A stretch of DNA of 64,000 nt from CAYOWK01 sp964407665 (GCA_964407665.1 CAYOWK010000010.1:1-64000), one strand, 5' to 3'; shown: positions 1 to 6,883, counted from the stretch's first letter. The notes: generated by a model not told the origin, from the letters alone. Made by a program: numbers and translations.

Positions 1-2
1 TG

Positions 3-101
3 CTGCATACGAACATCCGCAAGTATGGCACGGTCTCGAACACCATCAGCGCCGGCGCACGGGTCGAAGGCGTGATCCGGCGGAAGGACAAAGACCAGTG
101 A
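3..101 (+). CDS. C-terminal fragment of an unidentified protein
   Basis: An open frame enters from the left edge and ends with TGA at 99-101, giving 32 residues that end in GVIRRKDKDQ. The tail is basic and shows no recognisable domain. Its stop overlaps the GTG start of the ATP-grasp gene in a GTGA arrangement, so the two are probably translationally coupled and may share a pathway. Family and function cannot be read from this fragment. Confidence 0.5.
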   Translation: MHTNIRKYGTVSNTISAGARVEGVIRRKDKDQ

Positions 102-1381
102 CCGTCTGCACGCCGCCCCTCGAGAGTTCCGATCCGGGTCGCCTGGCTGGAGCGCTCAACCAGTCCTGCTTCTGCATCACCCTCGACCGCGCCACGCTGG
201 CCCGCGAGATGGAGCACGAGGCTGGCGACCAGCTCGCCCTCCAGATCGCCGACCGGCCGCACCTGTTTTCCAACGTGCCGGTCTTCCTGCCCGCAACCGA
301 CCGCGACCGCATGATGGGGATCGTTCAGGCCGTCGAGCGCGCCTCGGCTACGCCGGGCTATCGCGACAGCGTGCTGGGCTGGGCGCCGGAGGCCTCGCGC
401 CAGGACTTCGGGCCGGCCGGGGCCTTCATGGGCTACGACTTCCATCTCGCCGAAGGACCGCCCCGTCTCATCGAGATCAACACCAATGCCGGCGGCGCTT
501 TCCTGAACGCCTTTGCCGCCCGTGCCCAGATCGCCTGCTGCGATCCCGTCGAGCCGCTGATGACGGGCTCGCTCGCCGCCGGCTTCGACGACGCCGTCAT
601 CGCCATGTTCGAGAGCGAATGGCGCCTGCAGCGCGGGTCGGGCCGGCCATCGCGGATCGCCATCGTCGACAACCAGCCGGACGCCCAGTACCTGCACCCC
701 GAATTCCTGCTCGCGCAGGCGCTCCTCAACCGGCGCGGCTTCGAGGCCGTCATTGCCGATCCGGGCGACCTGGTGTTCGAAGGCGGCGAACTCCGGCGCC
801 ACGGCCGCCACATCGACCTCGTCTACAACCGGCTGGTGGATTTCGCGCTGGACGAGCCGCGTCATGCGGTGTTGCGCGCTGCCTGGCAGGCCGGCGCCGT
901 CGTCGTCACGCCGGGCCCGTTCAACCACGCCCTGCTCGCCGACAAGCGCAACCTCACCCTCCTGTCGGACCCCGCCACCCTGTCCGGCTGGGGCCTCGCC
1001 GAGCCAGACATCGCGACCCTCGCCCAGCTCCCCAAAGCCGAACACGTGACGCCGGACAACGCCGCCCGCCTCTGGGACAACCGCAAGCACCTGTTCTTCA
1101 AGCCGGTCTCCGGCCACGGCGGCAAGGCCGTCTACCGGGGCGACAAACTCACCCGCACGGTCTGGGCGAGCATCCAGGCCGCGCCCTATATCGCCCAGGA
1201 GCTCGCCCCGCCCGGCGAGCGCCAGATCCAGATCGACGGGACCACCCAGCCCTGCAAGATGGATGTGCGGCTCTACACCTATCGCGGACAGCTCATGCTG
1301 GCGGCGGCCCGGCTCTATCAGGGCCAGACCACCAACTTCCGCACGCCCGGAGGCGGCTTCGCGCCGGTCTACTTTTTGTAG
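98..1381 (+). CDS. ATP-grasp family protein
   Basis: A 427-residue soluble protein with two stretches typical of ATP-grasp ligases. One is the acidic RLIEINTNAGGAFLN near residue 125. The other is a lysine/glycine-rich HLFFKPVSGHGGKAVYRG near residue 330, resembling the nucleotide-binding lysine and flexible loop. The C-terminal part (PCKMDVRLYTYRGQLML) looks like the metal/ATP-binding end of the fold. Such enzymes join a carboxylate to an amine or thiol using ATP; the substrate cannot be deduced. The GTG start overlaps the stop of the upstream gene by four bases, supporting an operon. The gene converges on the response regulator downstream, with a hairpin covering both stops. Confidence 0.7.
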   Translation: MTVCTPPLESSDPGRLAGALNQSCFCITLDRATLAREMEHEAGDQLALQIADRPHLFSNVPVFLPATDRDRMMGIVQAVERASATPGYRDSVLGWAPEASRQDFGPAGAFMGYDFHLAEGPPRLIEINTNAGGAFLNAFAARAQIACCDPVEPLMTGSLAAGFDDAVIAMFESEWRLQRGSGRPSRIAIVDNQPDAQYLHPEFLLAQALLNRRGFEAVIADPGDLVFEGGELRRHGRHIDLVYNRLVDFALDEPRHAVLRAAWQAGAVVVTPGPFNHALLADKRNLTLLSDPATLSGWGLAEPDIATLAQLPKAEHVTPDNAARLWDNRKHLFFKPVSGHGGKAVYRGDKLTRTVWASIQAAPYIAQELAPPGERQIQIDGTTQPCKMDVRLYTYRGQLMLAAARLYQGQTTNFRTPGGGFAPVYFL

Positions 1382-1402
1382 GGCTACTTCCTGTAAGCCC
1401 TA
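1379..1402. terminator. Hairpin containing the stop codons of both convergent genes
   Basis: TAGGGCT at 1379-1385 and AGCCCTA at 1396-1402 form a perfect 7-bp inverted repeat with a 10-nt loop. The left arm begins with the TAG stop of the ATP-grasp gene. The right arm, read on the minus strand, begins with the TAG stop of the response regulator. A short T run precedes it on the plus strand. A bidirectional terminator is the likely role. Confidence 0.6.
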
Positions 1403-1822
1403 CTTCCCGCGCCGGATCGTCTCGGCCAGCTGCGCCGCCAGCCGCGAGCTCTCGAACGGCTTGGAGATGAACGGCGAGCCCGCATACGCCGGCTTCAGCT
1501 GGTGCGGCCCGTACCCGCTCATGAACATGAACGGCGCCCCGCGCCTGCGCATCTCGTCGGCGACCGGATAGCTGTCGTCGGCGTTGAGCCCGATATCCAG
1601 CAGCGCCGCATCCACATGCTGACCGTCCAGGTTGGCCAGCGCCTCGGCCGCCGACACGAACGGCCCCACCACCACGGCGCCGGCGTCCTGCAGGCAGGCC
1701 TCGATATCCATGGCGATCAGGTATTCATCCTCGACAACAAGCACGTGCTTGCCGCGAAGCGCTTCGCCCTGGATGGGTGTGGCCAGTGAAATGTCCCCCG
1801 CAAACTGCGTCGTACCCGCCAT
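1400..1822 (-). CDS. Single-domain response regulator receiver protein
   Basis: A 140-residue protein that is essentially one CheY-like receiver domain after a 25-residue leader. The acidic pocket (VVEDEYL, near 29-35), the phospho-acceptor Asp76 in ALLDIGLN, the switch Ser in FMSGYG and the conserved Lys121 in ISKPF are all present. There is no output domain, so it probably passes its signal by protein contact. I chose the internal ATG (MAGTTQ) because the upstream 14 residues of the longer frame are not receiver-like. No histidine kinase is adjacent; the hybrid kinase at 18586 is the nearest one in the window. Confidence 0.85.
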   Translation of the reverse strand: MAGTTQFAGDISLATPIQGEALRGKHVLVVEDEYLIAMDIEACLQDAGAVVVGPFVSAAEALANLDGQHVDAALLDIGLNADDSYPVADEMRRRGAPFMFMSGYGPHQLKPAYAGSPFISKPFESSRLAAQLAETIRRGK

Positions 1823-2062
1823 GAGCGTTGCATCCTTCTGGGCATAGCCCGAGCGGGAGCACACGAATCCCCGATGTGGGGTGTCTCTCAGCCGCCAGCC
1901 GCCCGGAAATCCCGTTGCCAGCGATAACCCTGCCTAGCATGTGCTATAGGGTCGGTCTCTATCATGGATCAGTCAATGCGGGTTTTGGCAGTCCTGTCTG
2001 TCCGTAACCGCGCACGAGTTTGCCGCAGCTGCACAAATACCCGTTACAGCCTTGCGCTGACG

Positions 2063-2551
2063 TCAGGCGCCGCCCCCCGCCAGCCAGTCCTCCTCCTCCA
2101 TCACCCCCTCGAACTCCAGGCTGGCGCTGCCGATGCTGCACGCATCCCCCGGCTGCACCTCCGGCTCCAGCTCCACCCGCGGCGGCGCCAGCAGCACCGG
2201 CTGCCGCATCCCCTCCACCATCGCCCGCACCCGCTCCAGCGAGTCCGCGCTCCCCTCGCCCAGCAGCTCCACCGCCAGCTTCAGCACCCGGCTCACCTCG
2301 GCCTCCAGCGCCCGCCGCTCCGCCGCCGCCTCATTGGCCCCGCGAATGACGAGAATGGTCTTGCGCGTCGCCTCGGTGGACCGCGCATAGTCGAGATCCT
2401 TCTTCCGCCACCCGCCCTGCAGCGCCCACTGCGCCAGCGTCTGCGTATGCACCCCCAGCCGCCGCGACACCTCGGCCCGCGCCATCCCCTGCCGCACCAG
2501 CCGCTCGGCCTCATACTGCAACCCCATGATCTCGGCGCCCGACCGTCTCAT
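2063..2551 (-). CDS. Small HTH protein, terminase-small-subunit-like
   Basis: About 162 residues from ATG 2551. The N-terminal half has a homeodomain-like helix-turn-helix (EAERLVRQGMARAEVSRRLG, then VHTQTLAQWALQGGW), the kind found in phage terminase small subunits and transposase-type DNA binders. A helical linker and an acidic C-terminus (EFEGVMEEEDWLAGGGA) follow. The frame stays open upstream to 2866, but that part is low-complexity, contains repeat DNA, and has no good start. No large terminase or capsid gene is nearby, so it is either a prophage relic or a free-standing regulator. It lies downstream of the coiled-coil gene on the same strand, separated by a repeat element. Confidence 0.55.
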   Translation of the reverse strand: MRRSGAEIMGLQYEAERLVRQGMARAEVSRRLGVHTQTLAQWALQGGWRKKDLDYARSTEATRKTILVIRGANEAAAERRALEAEVSRVLKLAVELLGEGSADSLERVRAMVEGMRQPVLLAPPRVELEPEVQPGDACSIGSASLEFEGVMEEEDWLAGGGA

Positions 2552-2714
2552 GCCCGCCTCCCAGACCCGCACCACGCGGGAGCGCACCGCCCACCAGGAC
2601 CGCCGCACCCCCACCCTAACCCCCGCCCACCCCGGTCGGATCCAGCCCCCCAGACCCAGCATATTGTCCGCCCCCACAGAGCGGCCCGTCAGAGCGGCCC
2701 CGAAGGGACCGCGT

Positions 2715-2732
2715 CCCCCGCGCAGGCGGGGG
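2715..2732. repeat. GC-rich intergenic hairpin
   Basis: CCCCCGC and GCGGGGG form a perfect 7-bp inverted repeat around the loop GCAG. It lies in the 240-bp stretch between the HTH gene and the palindromic element at 2791. Short hairpins of this type are commonly dispersed through alphaproteobacterial intergenic DNA. Confidence 0.5.
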
Positions 2733-2790
2733 CCCAGACCCACCGCCCGCACCGCCGGTATCCCGCCCGGAGCGCCGAATGCCCCACCCC

Positions 2791-2876
2791 GTAGGGTGCA
2801 TTGGAGCCGACGGCGGAAATGCACCGCCCCACCACCGGCGGCCACGGTGCATTTCGCCTCGCTCAATGCACCCTAC
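2791..2876. repeat. REP/BIME-like nested palindromic element
   Basis: Two copies of a GTAGGGTGCATTG...GCGGAAATGCACC unit face each other. The left copy is 2791-2826 and the right copy, inverted, is 2845-2876. The outer arms (GTAGGGTGCATTG and CAATGCACCCTAC) match perfectly; the inner arms (GGCGGAAATGCACCG and CGGTGCATTTCGCC) differ by one inserted base. The whole could fold into a long cruciform or RNA hairpin. Its right end supplies the TAG stop of the coiled-coil gene. Confidence 0.8.
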
Positions 2877-3196
2877 GCGGCGGACGGCTGACCACCCCCG
2901 CAACCACACCCCTGCGCCCGCCGGACCAGCTGGGCGCCCCGCTCCATCAGAGCCCCCGCCTCCATCAGCTCCAGAGCCTTCCGCGCCTCATCCCGCGCCG
3001 TCTCAGCTGCCTCAGCCCGCACCCGAAGCGCCTCGCAGGACGCCTTCCACACCTCAACCTCAGCCGCAGAGGCCTTAAGCGCCGCCTCACCCTCCGCAAG
3101 CCGCTGCCTCCAGCCCACCTTCGGAGGCGCCGCCGTCGGCCTGCCCTCCTCCCCCAGGTACTTCCACTTCCCCGTAGCCGTCTTCGTCCAGCCCAT
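2873..3196 (-). CDS. Small coiled-coil protein of unknown function
   Basis: About 107 residues starting MGWTKTATGKWKYLGEEGRP. An Ala/Glu-rich segment (residues 30-90: LAEGEAALKASAAEVEVW and onwards) is predicted by eye to be a long helix or coiled coil. A short Cys/Gly tail (GCGCGGG) follows. An alternative ATG lies at 3223. The stop codon is donated by the palindromic repeat at 2791-2876, so the natural C-terminus may have been altered by repeat insertion. Together with the HTH gene it forms a small accessory pair. No homologue recognised. Confidence 0.45.
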   Translation of the reverse strand: MGWTKTATGKWKYLGEEGRPTAAPPKVGWRQRLAEGEAALKASAAEVEVWKASCEALRVRAEAAETARDEARKALELMEAGALMERGAQLVRRAQGCGCGGGQPSAA

Positions 3197-3440
3197 GATC
3201 TGCCTCCTGTTCAGCCAGACCATCACCCTCCCACGCCCCACACCCCGGTCGAATTCGGGCGGGTGAACCCAGCATAAAATTGGCGTCGACCGCATAGGGA
3301 GCGTTGCGTGCAAGATGTCGGAACAGCGCTGCCCTGACACCAGCACCAACGGTCTGTTGCTCAGGGCTCTGCCCCCCCGGCGCGCGGCGCCGAAGTGGGC
3401 ACTTCTCGCACACAGAGCTAAACGCGGTGATGTTCACCTA

Positions 3441-3469
3441 TTGTACCGCGCGGCGAACTAGCATACATT
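3441..3469 (+). promoter_or_regulatory. Candidate promoter before the first 125-bp repeat
   Basis: TTGTAC (3441-3446) and TACATT (3464-3469) are separated by exactly 17 bp, each matching 4 of 6 bases of the sigma-70 consensus. Transcription would begin within a few bases of the start of repeat copy 1 (3483). Weak by sequence alone; the position is what makes it notable. Confidence 0.3.
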
Positions 3470-3482
3470 AAGGTTGCTACTG

Positions 3483-3607
3483 TTCTGGTTCCACAGCTGA
3501 ACCCGATGGTTGGCGACGCGCGGCTCCTTCGGCCCTGCATCTTCTGAGCGTGCTCATGGCGGGGAACATCGCCGCTTGGGCTCAAAGCTTCGAGTGGATG
3601 CGGTCAC
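3483..3607 (+). repeat. 125-bp direct repeat, copy 1, upstream of the reverse transcriptase
   Basis: Identical over all 125 bases to 3810-3934. It begins TTCTGGTTCCACAG and ends GGATGCGGTCAC. Near its left end GGTTC-CACAGCT-GAACC forms a 5-bp stem with a 7-nt loop (3487-3503). The repeat is more GC-rich than the DNA around it. A frame through both copies and the spacer (GTG 3550 to TAA 3981) is open, but its content looks non-coding. Confidence 0.9.
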
Positions 3608-3687
3608 TTTGGAACGCGGGTCAGGTGGCCCGATGTGCAGCAAAAGGGATGAGGGCCATGTACCAGCTTATCGGACGGCGCCGGGGC

Positions 3688-3735
3688 CAGGCGCAGAAGC
3701 GGGCGAAGGTTTGTTCACGTTTTGTTCTGCGCCTG
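3688..3735 (+). ncRNA. Hairpin between the two 125-bp repeats (possible structured RNA)
   Basis: CAGGCGCAGAA (3688-3698) and TTCTGCGCCTG (3725-3735) are a perfect 11-bp inverted repeat with a 26-nt loop. It sits in the 202-bp spacer between the repeats. It could be part of a structured transcript or a terminator for a transcript beginning near 3480, although no strong T run follows. That an RNA exists here is an inference. Confidence 0.3.
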
Positions 3736-3744
3736 CGCGGGGCA

Positions 3745-3773
3745 TTGCATTTGGCGACCACATGCTCTAAAAT
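3745..3773 (+). promoter_or_regulatory. Candidate promoter before the second 125-bp repeat and the RT gene
   Basis: TTGCAT (3745-3750) and TAAAAT (3768-3773) are 17 bp apart; the -10 hexamer matches 5 of 6 consensus bases. A transcript would start near 3780 and carry about 205 nt, including all of repeat copy 2, before the RT start codon. That is an unusually long leader for this compact genome. Confidence 0.35.
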
Positions 3774-3809
3774 AGAGATAGCCGGAGGTATAGAGTTCGA
3801 AACTAACTA

Positions 3810-3934
3810 TTCTGGTTCCACAGCTGAACCCGATGGTTGGCGACGCGCGGCTCCTTCGGCCCTGCATCTTCTGAGCGTGCTCATGGCGGGGAACATCGCC
3901 GCTTGGGCTCAAAGCTTCGAGTGGATGCGGTCAC
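3810..3934 (+). repeat. 125-bp direct repeat, copy 2, adjacent to the reverse transcriptase
   Basis: A perfect copy of 3483-3607, offset by 327 bp. It carries the same GGTTC/GAACC stem at 3814-3830. It ends 51 bp before the RT start codon. The sequences beyond the copies differ, though both are preceded by similar short AT-rich stretches ending close to TTCTGG. Confidence 0.9.
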
Positions 3935-3985
3935 CTTACGATCTTACTCAAGTGCTGCACGCTAACTCCACTTGCAAGTAAGCCC

Positions 3986-5173
3986 TTGAACGCCCTCACT
4001 GAAACTTATTCGGTAGATCGAATCGTAGATTTTTGGACCGATAACCGGTCGAAATTTCCTCGACGGACGTCACCCGGTATTGATTTCGTCACGAGGGACC
4101 GATTCAACGAAACGCTGCATACAGAAGCTAAATACATTAAAGAACGAATGGTATCTGGTACTTACGAGTTTTCCCCTCTTCGCCCGATTCCGATACCTAA
4201 GCCGGGCGCCAGCTCTCCGCGTATAATCAACGTTCCCACAATTCGAGATCGGCTTGTACAACGGATGCTCGTAGCGTTCTTGATCAACCAATACGCCGAT
4301 CGATGGCGGCTGCCCCATAGTTTCAGCTCTATGGGTGGGACGGACGAAGGAGTCCAAGCAACCGTTAGGCGGATCGCAGCTCGCATCCAACCAGAAAGCT
4401 ATATTGTCAAAGCTGACTTGTCGAAGTATTTCGACACGATCTCTAGGGATAAAATGTTACACGTTTTTAGAAAACTGGTGAAACACAGATCCTTACTTTG
4501 GCTAATCGAAAGGTCTATCGCTGCAGAAAGCCACATCAAAGACCTGGAGCACCGCTCTCTTGTGGCGAAGGGTGGGCTGAGAAAAGGGCTCGGCATTAGA
4601 CAAGGAATGCCGATATCGCCCCTCGCCGCCTATCTCTTCTTGCGCGATGCGGACTCCGCAATGACGCCAAGAAATTTCTATAGATATGTAGACGATATGC
4701 TTTTTATATCTGAAACTAAATCTGACGCCGTTGATGCTTTTCAGAAATACAAAGACATGGCAGAGGCACGCGGGCTTAACATTCACCCACTCGGAAGCGC
4801 GAAGACCCAATTGATAGGGCCTCGAGAAAGCTTTGAGTTTCTTGGACTAAAAATAGACCGGTCGATGCCGCGCATTTCTTTCAAGATTCCTTCAGCATCG
4901 AAGAAGGAAATAGTTACACAAGCGATGGCTCAGTCGCGAATCGATCCATCAGAAACAAGAAGACAAAAAGGTTGGCTAATTTCTGCCGCGACCAAGGCCG
5001 GGCAGTTAACGCGAAACTATGAAAGCGCCTACGGACTTTGCGATGACTGGCCAGACTTTAGGCAGCAACTAAGCATGACACAATTAAGGATGACCCGCCG
5101 CATTGCTGACGAGTTGACTAGACTTCGCAGAGCAGGGGACGATGAAACATTGCAGAGAGTGTTTGGATACTAA
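3986..5173 (+). CDS. Stand-alone reverse transcriptase, class unassigned
   Basis: A 395-residue protein with the ordered RT motifs. These are a basic motif-1 region ending in NVPTIRDRLVQRML (82-95), motif 3 VKADLSKYFDTI with Asp144, motif 4 GIRQGMPISP (203-212), motif 5 RYVDDMLF with Asp236/Asp237, motif 6/7 LGSAKTQLI and FEFLGLKID, and about 100 further residues that would be the thumb. There is no HNH endonuclease, Cas1 or recognisable maturase domain. The IPKP...IRDRLVQ and QG-ISP spellings resemble group II-like RTs. Motif 4 lacks the SQ of diversity-generating retroelement RTs. The start is TTG 3986, the only start in the open frame after a stop at about 3872, and it has no clear Shine-Dalgarno. 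Base composition and codon use are much less GC-rich than neighbours, indicating transfer. A defence or retroelement role is inferred. Confidence 0.85.
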   Translation: MNALTETYSVDRIVDFWTDNRSKFPRRTSPGIDFVTRDRFNETLHTEAKYIKERMVSGTYEFSPLRPIPIPKPGASSPRIINVPTIRDRLVQRMLVAFLINQYADRWRLPHSFSSMGGTDEGVQATVRRIAARIQPESYIVKADLSKYFDTISRDKMLHVFRKLVKHRSLLWLIERSIAAESHIKDLEHRSLVAKGGLRKGLGIRQGMPISPLAAYLFLRDADSAMTPRNFYRYVDDMLFISETKSDAVDAFQKYKDMAEARGLNIHPLGSAKTQLIGPRESFEFLGLKIDRSMPRISFKIPSASKKEIVTQAMAQSRIDPSETRRQKGWLISAATKAGQLTRNYESAYGLCDDWPDFRQQLSMTQLRMTRRIADELTRLRRAGDDETLQRVFGY

Positions 5174-5199
5174 CCTACCCCTGCCTCCCTTCTACCGCC

Positions 5200-5248
5200 T
5201 CACCTCGTCCCTCAACCGCGCCGCCAGTTCGAACTCCAGGTTGGCCGC
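5200..5248 (-). pseudogene. 49-bp fragment of the uvrB 3' end
   Basis: Matches 6922-6970, inside the C-terminal UVR-domain codons of uvrB, with one mismatch in 49 bases and in the same orientation. It begins 26 bp after the RT stop codon and ends before the lipoprotein gene. It is not translated in a sensible context and looks like the scar of a duplication, bracketing 5249-6921 with uvrB-end sequence on both sides. Confidence 0.8.
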
Positions 5249-5270
5249 CGCCGTGCCGCCACCTACGCCT

Positions 5271-5708
5271 CTACTCCTCCCCTCCCCCAATCACGCCAAC
5301 CTTCGCCATCCCATGCCGCTGGAGCGCCTCCATCGCCTTCGCCACGTCGCGATACTTGGCGCGGCGATCCGGCTCCAGATGCACCTCGGGAACCGGCTCC
5401 ACCGTTGAGAGGCCGGACAGCATGGCGTCCAGCTGCTCCAGCGTGACGGGCGCGCCATCGAGGGCGTATGAACCGTCGGCGCGGATCGCCAGAGCGAAGG
5501 GTCCCGGCCGCTGCGCCATCGCCTCGCCCATCCGCCGGTAGAACTCCTCTTCCGATATCTCCTCGCCCTGCCAGAAGATGCGGCCGTCCGGGTTCACGAC
5601 GATGTGGACGTTTTCCGGCGCCGGCGCTTCGGCTGCCGCAGGTTCGGGTGGCTCCGGCGCACAGGCCGAGACCGCAAGCGCGGCCAGCAGGATCAGATGG
5701 TGTCGCAT
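5271..5708 (-). CDS. ExbD/TolR-like lipoprotein
   Basis: A 145-residue protein beginning MRHHLILLAALAVSAC, a lipoprotein signal with the lipobox cysteine at residue 16. The mature part resembles the periplasmic domain of ExbD/TolR: an early VHIVVNPDGRIFWQGEEIS strand-turn-strand, LAIRADG, and a closing KYRDVAKAMEALQRHGMAKV helix-strand. Unlike true ExbD it has no membrane helix with the proton-carrying Asp; it would be lipid-anchored instead. No ExbB partner is nearby. The ATG at 5706-5708 follows a GGGGAGGGGG ribosome-binding site. It diverges from the DUF6491-like gene. Confidence 0.65.
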   Translation of the reverse strand: MRHHLILLAALAVSACAPEPPEPAAAEAPAPENVHIVVNPDGRIFWQGEEISEEEFYRRMGEAMAQRPGPFALAIRADGSYALDGAPVTLEQLDAMLSGLSTVEPVPEVHLEPDRRAKYRDVAKAMEALQRHGMAKVGVIGGGEE

Positions 5709-5728
5709 GCCCCCTCCCCGGCGCAACC

Positions 5729-5770
5729 GCGCCGCCGTCCGCATCCTTGCCGGGCGGACGGGTTTTGGCA
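5729..5770. repeat. 42-bp repeat with hairpin, copy 1
   Basis: Matches 6345-6386 at 41 of 42 bases in direct orientation. It contains GTCCGC and GCGGAC arms around an 11-nt loop, followed by GGTTTTGG. This copy lies between the divergent ExbD-like and DUF6491-like genes. Confidence 0.8.
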
Positions 5771-5885
5771 ATCGGGGGTGGTTTCCTCCCCATGCGGCGC
5801 AGCCGCTGGGGAAGGTGGCGCGCCGGGCGCTTTCTGCTAGCCTCTCTCCTTGCCGCTTTCTGCTGGCCTGAAACGGGGGACTCGC

Positions 5886-6344
5886 ATGCGTACCGGACCT
5901 CTCATTGCACTGGCCCTGGCCGGACTCCTCGCAGCCGGGCCCGCGTGGGCGCAGACCGCCATGGTGGACGTCTCCGGGAAAGAGGTCAGCACCCTGCTGA
6001 TGCGATACAAGATCAACACCCGCTCGAGCCCCACCGACCGTCATGTCCTGCTGCGCGATGTCACGCGCGACCACTACCTCATCACCCTCGACGAGCCGTG
6101 CATGAGCCTGAAGTTCGATCAGGGGTTTTCGTTCCGGCCGCCGATCGAGATCCGCGCGCGGGCCAGCGAGCGGTATGACCTCCTCTTCGCAAACGGCCGG
6201 GACTGCAGGATCACGAAGATCCAGCAGGTGGCCTCGAAGAAGGCCGGCATCGCGCTGGCCGAGTCGGAACTGGCCGCGGCCCTGGCTGCCGAGGCGGCTG
6301 CCCAGTCGTCGCAAACGCAGGGCGCACCCGAGCCGAAGGAGTAG
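5886..6344 (+). CDS. Secreted DUF6491-like protein
   Basis: 152 residues with a cleavable signal peptide (MRTGPLIALALAGLLAAGPAWA, cleavage near residue 22). The core TDRHVLLRDVTRDHYLITLD, EPCMSLKFDQGF, and GRDCRITKIQQV, with two conserved-looking cysteines, matches my recollection of the DUF6491 pattern. A C-terminal Ala-rich helix follows. Periplasmic, function unknown. I chose the ATG at 5886 because it begins the signal peptide; the frame is open 36 bp further upstream. The gene is flanked on both sides by copies of the 42-bp repeat. Confidence 0.6.
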   Translation: MRTGPLIALALAGLLAAGPAWAQTAMVDVSGKEVSTLLMRYKINTRSSPTDRHVLLRDVTRDHYLITLDEPCMSLKFDQGFSFRPPIEIRARASERYDLLFANGRDCRITKIQQVASKKAGIALAESELAAALAAEAAAQSSQTQGAPEPKE

Positions 6345-6386
6345 GCGCCGCCGTCCGCATCCTTGCCGGGCGGACCGGTTTTGGCA
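6345..6386. repeat. 42-bp repeat with hairpin, copy 2
   Basis: Starts immediately after the TAG stop of the DUF6491-like gene and ends 6 bp before the stop of the GIY-YIG gene on the other strand. Its GTCCGC/GCGGAC hairpin could terminate both converging transcripts. One base differs from copy 1 at 5729-5770. Confidence 0.75.
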
Positions 6387-6391
6387 GCGGC

Positions 6392-6718
6392 TCACGCCTG
6401 AGGCCCGCCTTCAGCATCCGGCGGCGGGCGGCCGCGTCCTCGCGCCAGCTGTGGCAGCGCGGACCAGTCGCCCCTGATCACCGCTTCCTTCTTGGCCCGC
6501 GACCAGCCCTTGAACATTCGCTCCAGCCGGATTGCGTCCTCGGCGCGGTCAAACGCTTCTGACCAGACAAGCCGGACGGGTAAACGCTTCGCCGTCCATG
6601 CGTCCGGGTGGACGCCGTTGTTGTGCTCCCAGACGCGGACCGCAATGTCGGGTCCGCGATGACTTCCGACGTAGTAGAGGCCGTCGGCGCACTGGAGCAT
6701 GTAGACCCAGACGATCAT
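6392..6718 (-). CDS. GIY-YIG nuclease superfamily protein
   Basis: About 108 residues. The N-terminus VWVYMLQCADGLYYVGSH carries the GIY-YIG signature in its VYM...YYVG form. Arg at AVRVWEHNNG, and a Glu in IRLERMFKGWSRAKK, match the remaining conserved positions of the small YhbQ/UPF0213-type family. Members are single-domain and of uncertain substrate; a DNA repair or nucleic-acid processing role is usually proposed. Either ATG 6718 or ATG 6700 could be the start. It lies on the strand of uvrB and downstream of it, separated by a repeat cluster. Confidence 0.85.
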   Translation of the reverse strand: MIVWVYMLQCADGLYYVGSHRGPDIAVRVWEHNNGVHPDAWTAKRLPVRLVWSEAFDRAEDAIRLERMFKGWSRAKKEAVIRGDWSALPQLARGRGRPPPDAEGGPQA

Positions 6719-6745
6719 GCGCTGTCCCCCTGCGGCCTACCCTAG

Positions 6746-6860
6746 CCCCTCATCCTGAGCCCCCTCATCCTGAGCCCGTCGAAGGACGAGGGGCGGCGCT
6801 CACCAACGTCTCGTTCCCCTCTGGGCGCCTCATGCTTCGACGAGCTCAGCATGAGGAGTT
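6746..6860. repeat. Dispersed palindromic repeat cluster
   Basis: Contains two tandem CCTCATCCTGAGC units, then CCGTCGAAGGACGAGG, and at the right end CATGCTTCGACGAGCTCAGC followed by ATGAGG. The units read as inverted copies of one CTTCGAC...CTCAG.ATGAGG motif and can pair with each other. A related unit occurs at 17917-17982. Confidence 0.7.
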
Positions 6861-6883
6861 TTACTGGAATGCAACCGCAGCCC

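Noticed and set aside
2105..2128. Third copy of the uvrB 3'-end fragment within the HTH gene
   Set aside because: The resemblance is limited to codons for LEFE and neighbours, within an open frame of its own; chance similarity is sufficient.
1964..2794. Pro/Arg-rich plus-strand frames across the HTH gene
   Set aside because: Low-complexity antisense reading of the HTH gene and of the repeat-rich spacer; no start context.
3550..3981. 143-residue frame running through both 125-bp repeats
   Set aside because: Its sequence is duplicated because the DNA is duplicated, it has no recognisable fold, and the composition switches between GC-rich repeat and AT-rich spacer. Non-coding is more likely, although translation was not excluded.
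3483..5173. Diversity-generating retroelement (template repeat/variable repeat with RT)
   Set aside because: The two 125-bp repeats are identical with no adenine-specific substitutions, there is no C-type lectin target gene, and RT motif 4 reads QGMPISP rather than the DGR SQ form.
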